A DNA stretch of 64,000 nt. It comes from Phoronis australis. Its lineage: Eukaryota; Phoronida; Phoronidae. The first letter of the stretch is position 1, and every line of letters begins with the position of its first letter. Under the pieces are notes generated by a model, which worked only from the letters and a program-made list of their open reading frames with translations, ran no database searches and was not told the DNA's origin. Position numbers and translations under genes: made by a program. Where the stretch lies: positions 126,001 to 190,000 of the forward strand of contig NMRA01000481.1 of assembly GCA_002633005.1 (NCBI GenBank), given 5' to 3'. Positions 1 through 13,290 of this stretch are shown here, piece by piece.

Positions 1-196
1 GTTTTGAATGACAAAAATAGATTTGTCTCAGACACCTAGTTTCAGAAAATAAGGGTTGACAGTAGCTAGTTTAACTTGTGGTAGATATTTCAGCAGTATC
101 TTAATTGGGGGTACAGGTGAGGTTAAGCATGTTGCAGTTTGCAGATGGTAAGACAAATGGTGAAGTCATTATGCAGCAAATAGATAAGAAAGGATA

Positions 197-296
197 ATGG
201 TCGGATATAACCTGCTCAAATTTTGAGAACCAGTTTTCTCCACTGAATAACAGGCATCAAACTGGTTCTCAAGATACGGGCACGTTATATCCAACT
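197..296. mobile_element. Small hairpin MITE (TTTTGAGAACCAGTTT family), copy 1
   Basis: A 100-bp near-palindrome. The left arm has GGATATAAC then TTTTGAGAACCAGTTTTC; the right arm has AAACTGGTTCTCAAGATACG then GTTATATCC. It is the same family as 24993-25094, with the loop in the opposite orientation. Confidence 0.7.
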
Positions 297-1853
297 ATTG
301 CCCAAGAAAGTAGTTGGGCCTCAGCAGGATGGGTACAACAAGAATCACAGCTGAACCTGACTTGCCGTGACTCTTGACTGCATTACATATCCATAAGCTT
401 TAGGGTTCCATGGTAACAGATATGTTTCAAATTTAACTTACAGGTACATCTGCAATGGTGTCACGCATCAACATGTACCTTTTCAAAGATATGATTTCCA
501 GTCTAATGTATGTTAAATTTGTCTGCTGCTTTAGGAACAACAGGGCCATCCTGGATTACCCACAATGCCGCATTATCCATCAAGCACATTTTTGTAGCCT
601 TATTTTCATGCCATTGGATTCCAAAATATATTTGTTGTTCTCGTATACTTTATAAGTTATTCTCAACTGCATTACTCTATTCGTCCTCCCAAAGCCAATT
701 AGGTTGCTATGGGTGCTGAACTCCGAAGGGAAAAAGTTGGGTAAACTTGACAAATATCCGTGCAAGTGATGTTGAGTTGACGACATGACTTGTGAAAATA
801 TGTCGGACATTCACGAAATGAGGTCATTTAAAACAACGCGCTTTCTTACCTACAAAACAGAGTTCACTTTCTAATTTGGGTCAGCCCTATTCCAAAAAAT
901 CAGTAACTATGACTTTATCCAAAAAAATCTATAAATTTTATCGGAATTCACCATTAAAGTTAAGATTGAATACAGACAATAAGGGCTTGGCATTAAGGAC
1001 TGTCCGATTGACTGGTGCAGCAAAAAATTAGGTGTGATCGTGTGGACAAGATGAATTTCTAACCAGTTGTCGAATGAACAACTTAAAATTTTTCATAGTC
1101 GTGCCCTTAGGTCAATACTCCCTTAAATGCACGCACTAGGATACAAACTACTTTCTATAACCTCTTTGCAACGCACAAGTCACCAAAAAGCTTCCAAGTG
1201 ACTCACTAATGCAATCTGCCGGGGAACCCTACTTCAAGATGCTGGGGCTTCTAAGTCGGTCAATGTCATAATTTAAGGGAAGTTAGCTTGATTTGGCCCT
1301 TGGCCGTAATGACCGCTGCTTGATCACTTCAAAAAAGCCACAAAAAAACACAAAAAATTCAAAGTAAACTAATTAACAGGAGTACACTAACTGTTATACA
1401 CTTAATAATAAATAACAATAATTGCAGTAAATGTTTGACGCTCTCATCTCCTATTACGACCAATGACGACGTAAACATATTTTCAATTCACTGTCTGCTC
1501 CACTCTTTATGTCGAAAAGCAACAACAATGAGCTCACTAACCAAGTTTTTCTCAAGCGTTTTTGCCAGTGCCAGTCCGAAGCTTCCATTAAGTTGTTTAA
1601 ACTACAAAAATTACTTAATCCTTCAAATTTTTGACGAAGATCATTTTGGATTTTTGGAAAAGTTGAATTGAAGTAGAGTTGCTCGAAACTAGTCAAAAAG
1701 TTAATGTCAAGGACTGCCATACGAAGAAGACACAGTCACTTTCTAAGTCTCACTTAAGGGGTCATTCCAAACACAAATGTCAATAGCAATATCTCACACG
1801 ATTACACAAGAGCTTGGCAATCTCATGATACTATTTTGACGTTCAATGACATA
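297..1853. other. No gene seen
   Basis: AT-rich sequence with only short chance frames on both strands and no recognisable motif. Confidence 0.6.
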
Positions 1854-1938
1854 AGTGCCGTTTACACTACATAAGTTGACACGGATCAGCTGACACGGAA
1901 CGAGTTGTTCCAGAACAAGTATGTGTGTAAACGGCACT
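1854..1938. mobile_element. Short inverted-repeat element with ends AGTGCCGTTTACAC
   Basis: An 85-bp segment starting AGTGCCGTTTACAC and ending GTGTAAACGGCACT (perfect 14-bp inverted repeat). A similar word, GTGTAAACCGACC, recurs at about 2199, so the true element may be larger. Confidence 0.5.
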
Positions 1939-2360
1939 GACAAGGAGCAAATTGACACCGCGGTGACAACTTTTGCCACCCGTTTGTGAGGTAGTCGCAA
2001 TTTGCGCTAGCACATCTTGCTCTGTGTCAATTGTATGTCTAAACGCGAAACTGGGGCAAGGCGGAAAAGATCATCTCTACTGCACTCGTGTGATGACCTA
2101 AATACATTTTCTGTGTCTCTTCAACTCCCGTCATTCGTAAACCCTAGTATGTGCGATTCACTCTCCAGCCTACAACTGCCACAGTTAGTGTGTCGTGCGT
2201 GTAAACCGACCCTCGACACCGATCAATATGCTCCGTGTCAGTTGTGCGGGGCCAAAAGTTGTTGTCTAGACCGGACTAAAAAAACACTGATGCTTTCACC
2301 ACATACACTGTTAGCAAGCTTACCAGATGAAACTGATAAACACGGATTAAGACATGGCAT
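1939..2360. repeat. Dispersed repeat with core CTGGGGCAAGGCGGAA, copy 1
   Basis: Contains AAACTGGGGCAAGGCGGAAA (about 2049) and ACAACTTTTGCC, both recurring in the related copies near 4.5, 34.3 and 41.3 kb. A 115-codon open frame covers 2017-2364 (with CRACKP and CQLCGAKSCC), but the repeat context makes a gene doubtful. Confidence 0.45.
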
Positions 2361-2880
2361 GTAAAATAGGCTTAAGAACGGAAGGTCAAGTATTGGTCTT
2401 TCAGCCACTTTTGATAACAGTTAGTTCTTATTAGTGACCACAAAAAGGTAATACGTCAAATTCGAACACGCTATTATCTAAAAAAACATAGCTACACATG
2501 TTGGCATATGTCCGTATTGATTAAATTGCTTGAAAGTCCTCCAGACAACATCTCTGACAGTAGATCAACTTGTTTTCCTTAGAGAATCATCATCAACTTT
2601 CATACTTTACAGAATCACGTTTTTATGTTTTAGACATTTGCATTATCATCAAAATATTACGTAGTTAATGATTACAAGTAAAAAATTTCCTCGATGTTTT
2701 TTCATATTCTTTAGTTAAACACAACCAAACAAATATGCTTGAATAACCAGGAAATTGCCGACCTCAGCAAAAGCCAGACACATCACTCAAAGTGGCTCAT
2801 TCCACTTGACTAAAGTATCACATGTGCACCTATTCAGGCCCCTGTGCACATACCTGAAAGAAACCTTAACACAAGTATTT

Positions 2881-2916
<36 letters not shown>

Positions 2917-2921
2917 CACAT
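2881..2921. repeat. (CA)n(TA)n microsatellite
   Basis: About 6 CA units followed by about 12 TA units. Confidence 0.9.
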
Positions 2922-3010
2922 GCACGTAAACTTCACACAGCCACTGAGGCAGCATCCCTTGTATTAATGCGCCTTACCAGCCAAAACTTATCAGACAAAA
3001 TTCATCACCC

Positions 3011-3247
3011 GGAATAACTCGCCATGACAGCTGGTCAGAAGCGAACTTATCATCTAAGCTAGCCCCTCATGACCGAGAATGATGTAGAATTAACAGGAAA
3101 GTTAGTAAGGAGGCTAAACCATTCTGTTATTAGAATTTGCTGTTAACAAAATAAGCCATCTCGATGTGAAATTTGTATTTTGTTCGATTACTTTCGTCTT
3201 GCACTGTACATGTATTAAACTGAGACTCGATTCCCGAGAGGGCTTTA
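3011..3247. repeat. Dispersed repeat family B, copy 1
   Basis: Shares GGAAAGTTAGTAAGGAGGCT, CATTCTGTTAT and TGTTAACA with 59370-59570 in the same order; non-coding. Confidence 0.45.
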
Positions 3248-4429
3248 TTCATTCTCAATACTTCTCATTTACAGCTGGAATTTGCCCTGTTCAGAAGATC
3301 AATTTAACCCAATCCTTTAATTCTCATAAAATCGGTCATATTTAAGAGAAACCAGCTTGCCAAATTTCAAGGGACACAACGGTAGACGGATTCATCCGAA
3401 AGTCGTCACAATCCACAGTCACTTTCATAAAAATACACTTGCAAATTAAATAAAAGTTCCCCCAAGGGGTTCATGAGAAACACTTTGAGTTTGCAAAGCA
3501 ATTACTTTGTTATGATCATAGCTTATTCATACTCGCACCAAAAATCACAATACAGTAGATACGTGACTTCAGTAACAAAGAGCTCAATCATTGTATTCCG
3601 TCATACTGCTGAAGTTTTCTATGGCATCACCAGATGTTGACGAGATGACAACCGTCCCCATAATGCATTTCAAAAACGACATCAGCGCTGGTAATTTAGT
3701 AAATTTTGCCCCGCTCACACGTTTGAGCCCCTTAGGGATAATTGAGGCATAGATATAATTTTCCAAAATGACAGAAGTTGTATCACATCATGTGGTGATC
3801 TGCTGCAGCAACAAGCCACCACAGATAACTGGAATAACCAGTGACTTGAAACCTTGACCTTGACACTGGATAATGATACATCAACCCAGATATCGCAATA
3901 CACTGTCCTGTGCTAAGGACAGACCTGCACACACGCAATATTTTAAACAAGCGTCTTGGCAAACTCAGGAGAGCCGGAATCGTTCAACAATGTACTTTTC
4001 AAGACACCCACGAAAATAATACATTACAATTTGTTGCCATAGAAACTATCAAATCCTACTACACACTAAAGTCATTGAAAAATTACAATCGATCTGTTAG
4101 AATGATTATGAGTGTACATTATACACAGTGATTTCCTTTACGTCATAATGCTTCTGTCACCACCCACATTTTTCAACACAAACTTCAATAATATGCTTAC
4201 GGTACTCATTGGTACTCATTTTAGGATTCCCGACTGCTAGCTGTCTGCGAGACAGTTCACAAACCATCAATAGGCTTTCACACTAACAAACACACAGGCA
4301 CAAGTCAAATTTGAAAAAATTTGTAAATGAGAGTGTTTGAAACGACCAAAAACCAGTCCTTAGACAAAATTATAACTTTTGACTTCTGCCACTTAACCAA
4401 TACTTACTTTGGATTATGGGTCAGTGCCA

Positions 4430-4680
4430 TCCACACAGACTTACCCAAGAACAAGTTAAACTTCTAGAACGAGTTGTTACTAGGTTTGAGGGCAGTGTGA
4501 ACGCTATTTAAACAACTTCAACCAACCCGATTGTGACAACTTCTTCCATATTGTCGAGGGGGGCCCGCTAACTTGTTCTAGAGTAGCTTACAGCACTTCT
4601 AATCACTGTGTGGTCGCAAACCTGGGGCAAGGTGGAAGTAGTTATCTACTGTGGTCACAAACAGATGAGTCTTCTTTTAC
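4430..4680. repeat. Dispersed repeat with core CTGGGGCAAGGTGGAAGTA, copy 2
   Basis: Shares with 34200-34520 the order ATTTAAAC, ATTGTGACAA, AACTTGTTC, then CTGTGTGG, GCAAACCTGGGGCA and GGAAGTA.TTATC. It is probably a non-autonomous element; exact ends are unclear. Confidence 0.6.
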
Positions 4681-5082
4681 GCATTTTGTGACACTAGGCT
4701 CAGTATTACCAAGCCACTTAAATGTTACAATGAATAACAATAGTGTTAAATAACGACCATTGTGTAAAAAGCAAACTAACAACAAGGCAAGAACCCTTGA
4801 CCGAAACCATTGAAATACGTGTATTTCATGAGCTAACAACAGCAAACAATGCATGACTACATTCACCCCTGCCAAGAGCAAGGCAGAAGGAAATCACAGA
4901 TTATTGAAATAACAGGGATGAGCTACTGGAGGGCAACAAGTCATGTTGAGCATAGCTTGTCAATTAACCTCAACTGGATGTTACATGGGTGACCACAGTG
5001 AGATAAATATGGATATCCCACAATGCCCAGTTGAGGGGGGTACAAAGCCTCTGATTACAACTGAATGAGAGAACAGTCTTGA

Positions 5083-5690
5083 TTGACTGGCATAGTGTTG
5101 TAGGCACACAGCCACTGATGGGCAGTGATGCTGGCAGTGGCCACTCATGGACACAGTATTATGGGGGCACACAACCACTGAGGGGAGTAGTAATGTGGGC
5201 ATACAGCCATTGATGGGCACAGTGATGCTGGCACATGGCCACTCATGGACACAGTATTATGGGGGCACACAACCACTGAGGGGAGTAGTAATGTGGGCAT
5301 ACAGCCATTGATGGGCACAGTAATGTGTACACAAAACCACCGATGGACACAGTAATGTGGACACATGGCCAGACTCATGGACACAGTAATGTAGGCACAC
5401 AACCACTGATGGGCCTTAAAGTAATGCAGGCATATAGCCATTGATGGGAACGCTATACACAGCAGTTATTTTTTTTGGCTTAAGTAAGCACCCCGAAATT
5501 GGAACACACTACTGAGAATGTCCACACGTATGGTCAGACTCGTGGACACACTGATGTAGGCACACAACCACTGATGGTCCTAGTAATGTGGGCATACAGC
5601 CATTGATAGGAACACTATACACAGCAGTTATTTTTTGGCTAAAATGGGCACCACTAAGTTGGAACACACTACAGAGAATGTCCACATGTA
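5083..5690. repeat. Minisatellite of about 33-bp units with a 98-bp higher-order repeat
   Basis: Units resemble GTGGGCATACAGCCATTGAT plus GGGCACAGTAAT. A three-unit block beginning GGCCACTCATGGACACAG (5139 and 5237) is repeated almost exactly with a 98-bp period. A second, larger duplication of about 175 bp links the stretch from 5430 to the one from 5605 (CTATACACAGCAGTTATTTT twice). Open minus-strand frames of up to 98 codons here are products of the repeat. Confidence 0.85.
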
Positions 5691-7046
5691 TGGACACTGA
5701 GTTAAATGAAGAATAGTTGATATGCAATTCAACATATTGTAATAGGACAAAAATAAAAATGACCAAATTGTTGAAAGTAAACAAGTGCATTGACTCTGAA
5801 CCACATTTTGGCTAGTACTGTAAACTCAATTTGTATGATGTTCATAATGAATGTTGCTATGAGTTCGATTTATGCGTTAAATAATTTCACAAGATGAAAT
5901 GATATGAAGCCGAATCATAGATAACAAAATGGGTTTGCGTCACGCATATATGAATTTACAAAATCTAAAAACTTTGTCACAAACGTTCTCTAAATTGTCA
6001 CATTGTGGATAGAGCCTTGCATTCGATTATTCCGCAAGGAGATTATGCACAAATCTTCTCTCATTAACATTTCGACAAAGGTGAACAGTGCCGAGCATGC
6101 TGTGTAGAAGGCGAAGTGAAAATGTCAAGAAAAATGTCTTGAAATGGTATGATGTCAAGTTCGAGAGAGGAGCTACAAGTACGCGAGTGAGTCACGTAAC
6201 TAGTGATATGACTCTCTAAACAACTCTGTGTGTGACTTTTGGGCAAAAGTTCACGCACTCCGAATGCCGCATACAACCCAGTATGCCAGTAGCACACTCC
6301 GATTAGTCAAACATGACAGAATGTATGCGGATATTGAAAACCTTAATAGCTTGAACATGAAAATTGTTAAACAAAACACCAGGAGGTTTTTCCAGACAGG
6401 GATCAGGCCTTGTTACTCCCAATTAGCATTTAGGCAAGTACACTTACTTTTCAAAACCCACCAATAGTGCACAAACACCTGACAACTGGATAGTAAATCA
6501 ACAACGAGATTTAAACCTTTAATCCAAGCCAACTTGAATTAATCAGAAAACAATTGGCGTAATTGGACATCTATGGATGCTTCATTAGCAAACTGTCACA
6601 ATGACGGCTGTTAATTATGATACATTGTTTGTTTGAAAGAACGATCAATCAGGTGAAACAAAATGTGATGAGATAAACATCAGTCAGTGGACCGTCTGGA
6701 CCTGTTGATCAGAGAGAACACAAACTCAGAAAAGCAAAACCACAAAACTGGAGACAGGCAGGCAAAAACAGAAACTGAAATGAAACCTGTTCAAACTAAT
6801 TTGGGTCAGACATTAGCGCCTTCATCATGGTAGGATCTGATGTCTGCCTTGAAGTCATATTTCTACCCTGTTCACATGCAGGAAAAAAATCCTATTTTTA
6901 AACTAAGAAACAACTGGCTAAAAACCTGCTTCTATGAAAAATAGCAATTCTTTTATTTTACTATGTACGACGCATAGAACCCTAGTCTTCAAAGCACTAG
7001 AGTTCTATGGTATGAGGTCATACCCGCAAAAGGCATGTTGGGCAAT

Positions 7047-7132
7047 GCACGACCCACGAGTACTCCCGTTGAAGATGTATATGCCACGTGCACGACCCAC
7101 GAGTACTCCCGTTGAAGATGTATATGCCACGT
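7047..7132. repeat. Perfect tandem duplication of 43 bp
   Basis: Two identical units starting GCACGACCCACGAGTACTCC at 7047 and 7090. Perfect identity suggests a recent event or an assembly artefact. Confidence 0.95.
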
Positions 7133-9982
7133 GCAGCTCAGGTGGAAGACTTTCATGATCAGGGTGCAACGAAAAGGTGCCTCTTCGAAAAAATTTATGA
7201 TAAAAGGGTGGGTATCTCTTCTGATTTAATTCCCTTCAAAACATTCACATTAGAAGTTCCTTTTTCAACAACAGATTTTTGTGCAAAAATGCACCTATTT
7301 TCGATAAAATGGCCATATTATCTCTTCTTGGACTTGCAGTTTTTGTGGGTTAAAAAGCTGTTAGGTATCGCTACAAACGGAGTAGGTTTATGGAATTAAC
7401 GTTTGCAAAAGGATGGTTGTCGTTTCTGGAACGGAAGGAAATGAAAACAAAACGAAACTATGACTCATTCATGGACGCTCCTACAGATGGGTTCACTTTC
7501 TAAATGGGGTTATCCTAATTTTCCAGCTGTAGCGTCCAATTACAGTCGAACTTCCCAGGATGGACAGTTACTTTTAATCTCCCAAACGGAGGATTCAGTA
7601 AACGCCCAGAGATATTTATGTTGAACTTGTGTGCAGAAAGAAAAAATATCGCTAACATTTTAAGCCTGGTCAGCATGCCACCTGTGGCCACATAAGTTCA
7701 AGAATTACATATTTATAAAGAAAAAATAATAGTAGAAGAAAATGGGTATCTTCCCATTGATACGATGGCACTGAAGTTCTGACGGTTACTCAAAGGACAA
7801 CGAGTTCCATGTTTTCAAAAGTACTGGGTGAGACAGCTTTTACAAAAACACTGACACTTTTAAGGAATTCTCGATTGCTTCAGTGAGAGACTTTATGGGG
7901 CTGATCACACCTGACCAGGGACTCCTTATTGCTGCCTACCTGTACCAGCAGTTACTTAATGTCTTCACAGCGAGTGGTATGGGGGAATGGTTTACCTTCG
8001 TGAAAAGACCCTTTTACAATGTAGTGATTAGTGATGTGTTTTACACAAAAGTTATACAGCACCTCCTCGTCCTCTAGAGGTCACTGGTATCTGGTCCCGC
8101 GACCAGTTGCCATAATGCTATTTGAAAGTCTCCCATCAGAGGTTCATGAGACAACTCCTACACTTGGGGTTTTGTTACCCCAACAGCTAAGTGAGCCTGT
8201 GGTTAACCCATCCTAATATTGATAAACAAATTAATGCAACTGGCTTAGGGGTGATTGTGGAGAAAACCTATTCGGTAATTCTTCTTATAAAGATCCGATT
8301 TTAAAAATTCAAAGACGGCTACAATTTACTTTTCAATTTTTAAAATAGTCATGTTGATCTTTAGCCTTAATTATTGTTCATTTTTTACTTTGAAACCCAA
8401 ACACTAGACAAGCATATTGGTTTATGACCTCAACTATCTCATCCAGCCCATGAATAGCGACTAGCTTACTTCAATCTGTGATGGCGCCATCAAACCTTTG
8501 ATGTGCCAAAGAATTTGCTGGACACTCTAGGGTAAACAGTGCCCACTTTCTTGTCCACATGCATGCAAATTTTGTTAGCGTAAGATTTGCCTAATGTGGG
8601 CGTTTACAAGCAAAAATATGGAAATTTTGGAGGTGGGAGTTAAGCCGAACAGGGCCGTTAATCCAGACATCTAAAGAATATGAATTTGACTAAAACATAT
8701 CTGATCTCTTTCTTGGCTTGCCTTCAGGGCTTGGATTTGGGGTAAATACCGTAGTATGCATTTTTCAGAAGGTTGCAAATCATTGGGGTTGTTTACACAC
8801 AATATGCGGGTTTTTGAAATAGACATTAGGTCAGTGGTAGTTCTTTGTGAACCCTTGCCTGCTCCTGTCCTGGTAGGCCTGTGTAAGGTAAACACAGCTT
8901 GACAAATGGGTTATGGTCTTGGCTAAGAATATAATTGTTTTATTGCCCCCTGTGACTTTTGAATAGCCTAGCCTAGAATGTGTCAGTGGGCCTAACTGTA
9001 TCTGCATATCTCTCAGTTTTCTCATTTTGTCTATCTGTCCGTCTATCTGCCAGTTTTCTCATTTGTCTCTCAGTCAGTCAAACCTATTTCACTATGATAT
9101 ACTGTTAGCAACTTCTCCAACATTTTTTCCAGGAAGATGAAGGTCTTCAATAAATACCATTTGTAATAAATATCTGAGCATTTAATTAAAGAAACTATCA
9201 CTCTACACCCCAGGAAATAACAACCATAAAAGGACACTGATGTTGCAGTGCACTGGGGGGTGACTCCTCCTGGGCTCTGAAGTTAGCCAGCTGGCTATGT
9301 AATGTGCACTGAGAAAACACAACATCAGGATGGTGTCACTTCAAAGAGACTATATTGAAAACCCATTACGTAATGAACCCCAAGAGTCTTCCTAATGAAA
9401 CACCCAGGACTTGAAACTCACTTACAGGAACTTCACTCAGCAAGCAGTTGTAAAATTGCATAATGTTATTTTCTTAGGCAGATGTCATAACAAACATGTC
9501 TACAACTGAGAGATAAGGGAAGTGGGGCAGGAAAGCTGGAATAGCTGTTAGTTACATTACACAATTACACAACGACCAACCTCAACTCAGGGGTGTTCAC
9601 AATTGACAGAACACTGTGAAAAACAAGCTTATTCAATTAATTTCCAACAATGAAGAATTTCTTCCGCCAAAACATCAACAAAACTGTCAGACAGCGTAGC
9701 CAGTTTCTATCCAACTAAAGGTAAAAAATGTTTTCAGAGCATAATGACTCCCGTACACCCAAGTAAAACATGCCAGTGTAAGGAGTTGAGCTGTTAATGG
9801 AGTTAACAAAGCTTACAGGACATCAAGTTGTAAGGGCCTTAAGTCATACCAAAGGTATTTCACAGTATGGCCTTAAAAACAGGAAAAGAACTAGCATGAA
9901 CCAAGAAAGTATTGGACGTGTCAAATTAAGACTTCTTCGGCCAAAACCCAATTCACTTCACCAACATGTCAAGACAGGCTTC
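7133..9982. other. No gene seen
   Basis: Scattered frames of 60-75 codons without recognisable motifs or paired splice sites. A short TCTATCTGTCCGTCTATCTG repeat lies near 9029. Confidence 0.55.
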
Positions 9983-9999
9983 GGGGGGGGGGGGGGGGN
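9983..9999. other. G-run ending in an unknown base
   Basis: About 16 consecutive G followed by N at 9999; a homopolymer-related assembly uncertainty. Confidence 0.9.
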
Positions 10000-11083
10000 A
10001 CAAGTGTGACAGGCCTTTCAAAAACAATTGATCCAGTTGTAAGGCATTAAGTTCATATCAAATGTGTAAACATGCAAACATGGCTGAGTGTATAATAGCT
10101 AATTACACATGTGTATAATGACAGCCATATATGAAGGACAACGGTACATGCGCAAATAATTTCAGTTTAAAGTGAAGGGAATCATCTGACTATTGCTGAT
10201 CTACAGCTTTTTCTATTCAATTCTATATAATAGCAATCAATCAAATGTGCACATTAACTAATATATATAATAGCTGATTCTAAAATATATGTCCACATAT
10301 CGAGCTCAAATCCCACTGGAAACTGGTTCAGCACATCCATAATTTAAAAATTTAACATGTGGAGACAAGAGCTACCAAAAGTAACTATTTAGCATACAAC
10401 ATGGCGGACGAGTGAAACATTATCTTCTCAAATTTCTCAATAAAAATTGAAATTAAGAAAATTTCAGTCAATTGCTAGCTTGGTCTGTAGTTTGACAAAG
10501 TCATAAAGCATTATTTGGTTAATTTCTATAATTTGCTTCAAAGTAATCAGACTTAGAATAATAGAAGAAAGATAATGTGCAAGGGGGGATCTGCAATCAC
10601 CACAATCACTTGGCCCATTAATTACAATCCCTAAATATAAAACAGGGTCATAATATTCACAGTATTGCTTGTACAAAATGTCTGCAACAAAGGAAATCAA
10701 CATCGATTTGCGTCACACTTTACCCACATGGATGACTCAAGATGGAGATTAGGTATACATGGTCACAACTCCCATTCGGAAATTTCAATCATTAATTCCT
10801 GCCGGGAATCCAAAGGCTAAAATCAATATGCTTGCATAACACAGACGAGGTAAAGTTGTTACTCCTGGCTGACAAAACACATTCTTACTACAAGGGTATG
10901 GTTTGAAAATACATTTTGCTTTTTTGAAACGAACGATTTGTGAAACACAAGCATCGATTTTCCTATGAAATACTTCCAGCGCGTACATAAACGGGCACTC
11001 GTCACAGACACATCTTCATTTTCGGAGCGGCTATAAAGCCCCCTTCTGACCGGAGAAGTGGACTTCTGATTTGGACAACTTAC

Positions 11084-11239
11084 CGCTATAAAATTAGACT
11101 CAACTTGTTGCTTATTCATATGAGAAGTCGTAGTCCTGGGTTTGCAAAGAACTGACAATTCGTTTTGCCTTGAGACCACGCCAGTCACATACTGTGAAAT
11201 GCCAAATAGACGAGCCAGGTCTGGAGTGATTACGGACAA
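11084..11239 (-). CDS. Candidate exon with a helix-turn-helix-like stretch
   Basis: On the minus strand, ATGATTTCAG (AG at 11241-11240) precedes 52 open codons in phase 0/0 ending at a GTAAGT donor (11083-11078). The peptide begins LSVITPDLARLFGISQYVTG. DLARLFGIS is the sort of helix-turn-helix start seen in several transposase DNA-binding domains, but the resemblance is short and I cannot name a family. The frame runs on past the donor to 10859. It does not match any PLCL segment. It may be an old transposase fragment, or nothing. Confidence 0.2.
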
Positions 11240-11628
11240 CTGAAATCATCCCCAATTTGACTAAGAAACAGATTGAGAGCAATTTCATAATGCATAGTGG
11301 TCTAAATCAAAAGTTGTTTTTTGTGATGAAAGGCGGATTTACTTGCCGCTTCAAGCAGTTTTTGCCAGCAAAACTGTAACTACACTTAAAAATCAAAAGT
11401 TACGATGATAATAATAATAGCTAAGTACTAATGACTTCAAGCCATATGCAAAGCTGTCTTTGAAAACCATTGTTTTGGTTCACGTTTTCAGGTGGAACCC
11501 TTTCTGATATACATCAAAAGTAAGCATTCCTAAATTCTAAGAAATATTACAATAAAGAATCGCCAGAACAGAGTTTAATGCTTGCTTCAACAGGAAAATT
11601 CACAGCCGCCAATTTTGATTTATTCTAG

Positions 11629-11817
11629 GTTGGGCGTTTGCAATTTTCGGTTGGCCCAATTATCAACGCTGGGACTAAATTAACACAACAAAATTCCTAC
11701 TTCTCACCCTTACTGTGTTCAGGACAATCACAAGACAACGTTCCAATCAAGTGTCAGCAATTTGGACAGCATGCATCCATCACGGCTAAAGACCATCTCA
11801 AAAGAATTATGACAAAG
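11629..11817 (+). CDS. Candidate exon of unknown product
   Basis: An acceptor-like TGATTTATTCTAG ends at 11628, and a good donor (AAAG|GTAAGC) follows at 11818. Between them lie 63 open codons in phase 0/0, with two Cys and a basic end (DHLKRIMTK). I do not recognise the peptide. The two splice signals and the exact multiple of three are the only support; it could be chance in AT-rich DNA. It lies only 390 bases from an exon-like segment on the opposite strand. Confidence 0.2.
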
Positions 11818-12880
11818 GTAAGCAGAAATCAATTATGAGGAATACGTCAATTCTCCACCAATTTTACAAAAAATAATCAATAAACCTGTGATTTTGCATT
11901 TTGCTGAACCTGATCACTTCACTGCAAGTACAAACCATTGTGAATAAAAGACTAAAATCATTCTATTTTGTGTTTTTGTGACAAAATAGAATTTCACTTG
12001 TTGGTTATTGTGTGCTAAACAAGTGAAGAACTCGACCATACTCCGATCTCACCTTTTTACACCATTACAACGAATTTAACTAATGTTTTTACAAAGAGAA
12101 TAAAAACTCAATACTACTATAACCACTTTTGTTTCCATACATTCTAGACTTTAGCTTTTTTCAAAGGTGGCACAAGATGTACACATTAGGCGCATGCTTT
12201 CTGAATAGCACCATCGTTCAGATCCATATTTGAGTACATTTCGGAAGTTAAGACAGATCGACCACAACAGGTTCCACTGAAACTATAACTCAACTCTGTA
12301 ATTGACCGATCGCAAGCTCCCCCCCTTGCGAAATGTTGACAAACAAACAATAAGTTTTACCCGGTAACGTGTTGTTTGTCGGGTAAAATGGCGACTTGGA
12401 AACGACGGTGTGTCAAGAATGCTGCCTTGTGATTGGTCACTAAGCCGTCATTCAAAGTGCTGGAGATAGGTCAATCGGTCAGAAATTGAAAGGAGTAGTA
12501 CCCCACCACCACCGTAACAAGAAAAACCCTGTACAAAGTTTGGTTAACAATTCCACTGAGAAGCAATTAGTGGACAGGAAACCAAACTGGAGAAATGGCC
12601 CCTGACAGGGAGTGTTGCTCAGGGCCATCAAAGGAATCCATTCTCACTGAACTGAAAACATGTGCACCTAATTCCATTGAATCTTTGAGGTTCCAATGAA
12701 AGTACATAAAGATACTGGACCTAGAATGATAACACCACAGTTTTACTGACCCTGACTTTCAAAGCACATAATGCTATAGTCAGAAATCAGACAGCGGAGA
12801 TGAATGCTAACATGGCGAATGTCATGGGGCTTTAGAGTACCTGTTGTTTTCTCATCAATTTCTAAATTTGCACCAGCAAC

Positions 12881-13290
12881 ATTCATTCTGTGTTACACGA
12901 CTTTGAATTCCCAAAGACAAGAAAATTTCCAAAATGGCAGTGATGTCCGATTTACAAACTGGTTAAAACGCTAATATTTTTGTTAATAACAAAAAAAAAC
13001 CCAATAACGTGGTAACTAATGTCATTTTTGCTGCTACCCCAAAACTGCTTACTTCAAGGGACATACATACCCAGGAGAAAGAGGACTTTGTTTATTGTCA
13101 CATCAATCAATTTATGGCAGAGAGATAATGGGTTTCCACATCTTTTTTGTCTTAAACATAACTGGAGGGGGGTGTGAGGAAACAAATCATCAACTATTTG
13201 CTGGCGAAAATGACCCTATTGCTGACAGCTCATCAAGCAGTCTCACTATCGTTTTAGCCAGTAACAGTGCAAGTAATTTCACCACTCATG
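12881..13290. repeat. Dispersed repeat family C, copy 1
   Basis: Shares with 42640-43035, in the same order: ACTGGTTAAAA, AAATGGCAGT, GGGACATACATA versus the related GACACTAATGCG, TTGTTTATTGTCACATCAAT versus TGTTTAATGTCGCATTAATC, then GTGAGGAAACAAA and GCCAGTAACA. The 72-codon frame here (13095-13313) lies inside the repeat and is not taken as a gene. Confidence 0.55.

Noticed and set aside
2017-2364. 115-codon plus-strand frame with several Cys (CRACKP, CQLCGAKSCC)
   Set aside because: Lies in a dispersed repeat whose core recurs three more times with other frames. No recognisable zinc-binding family and no flanking splice logic.
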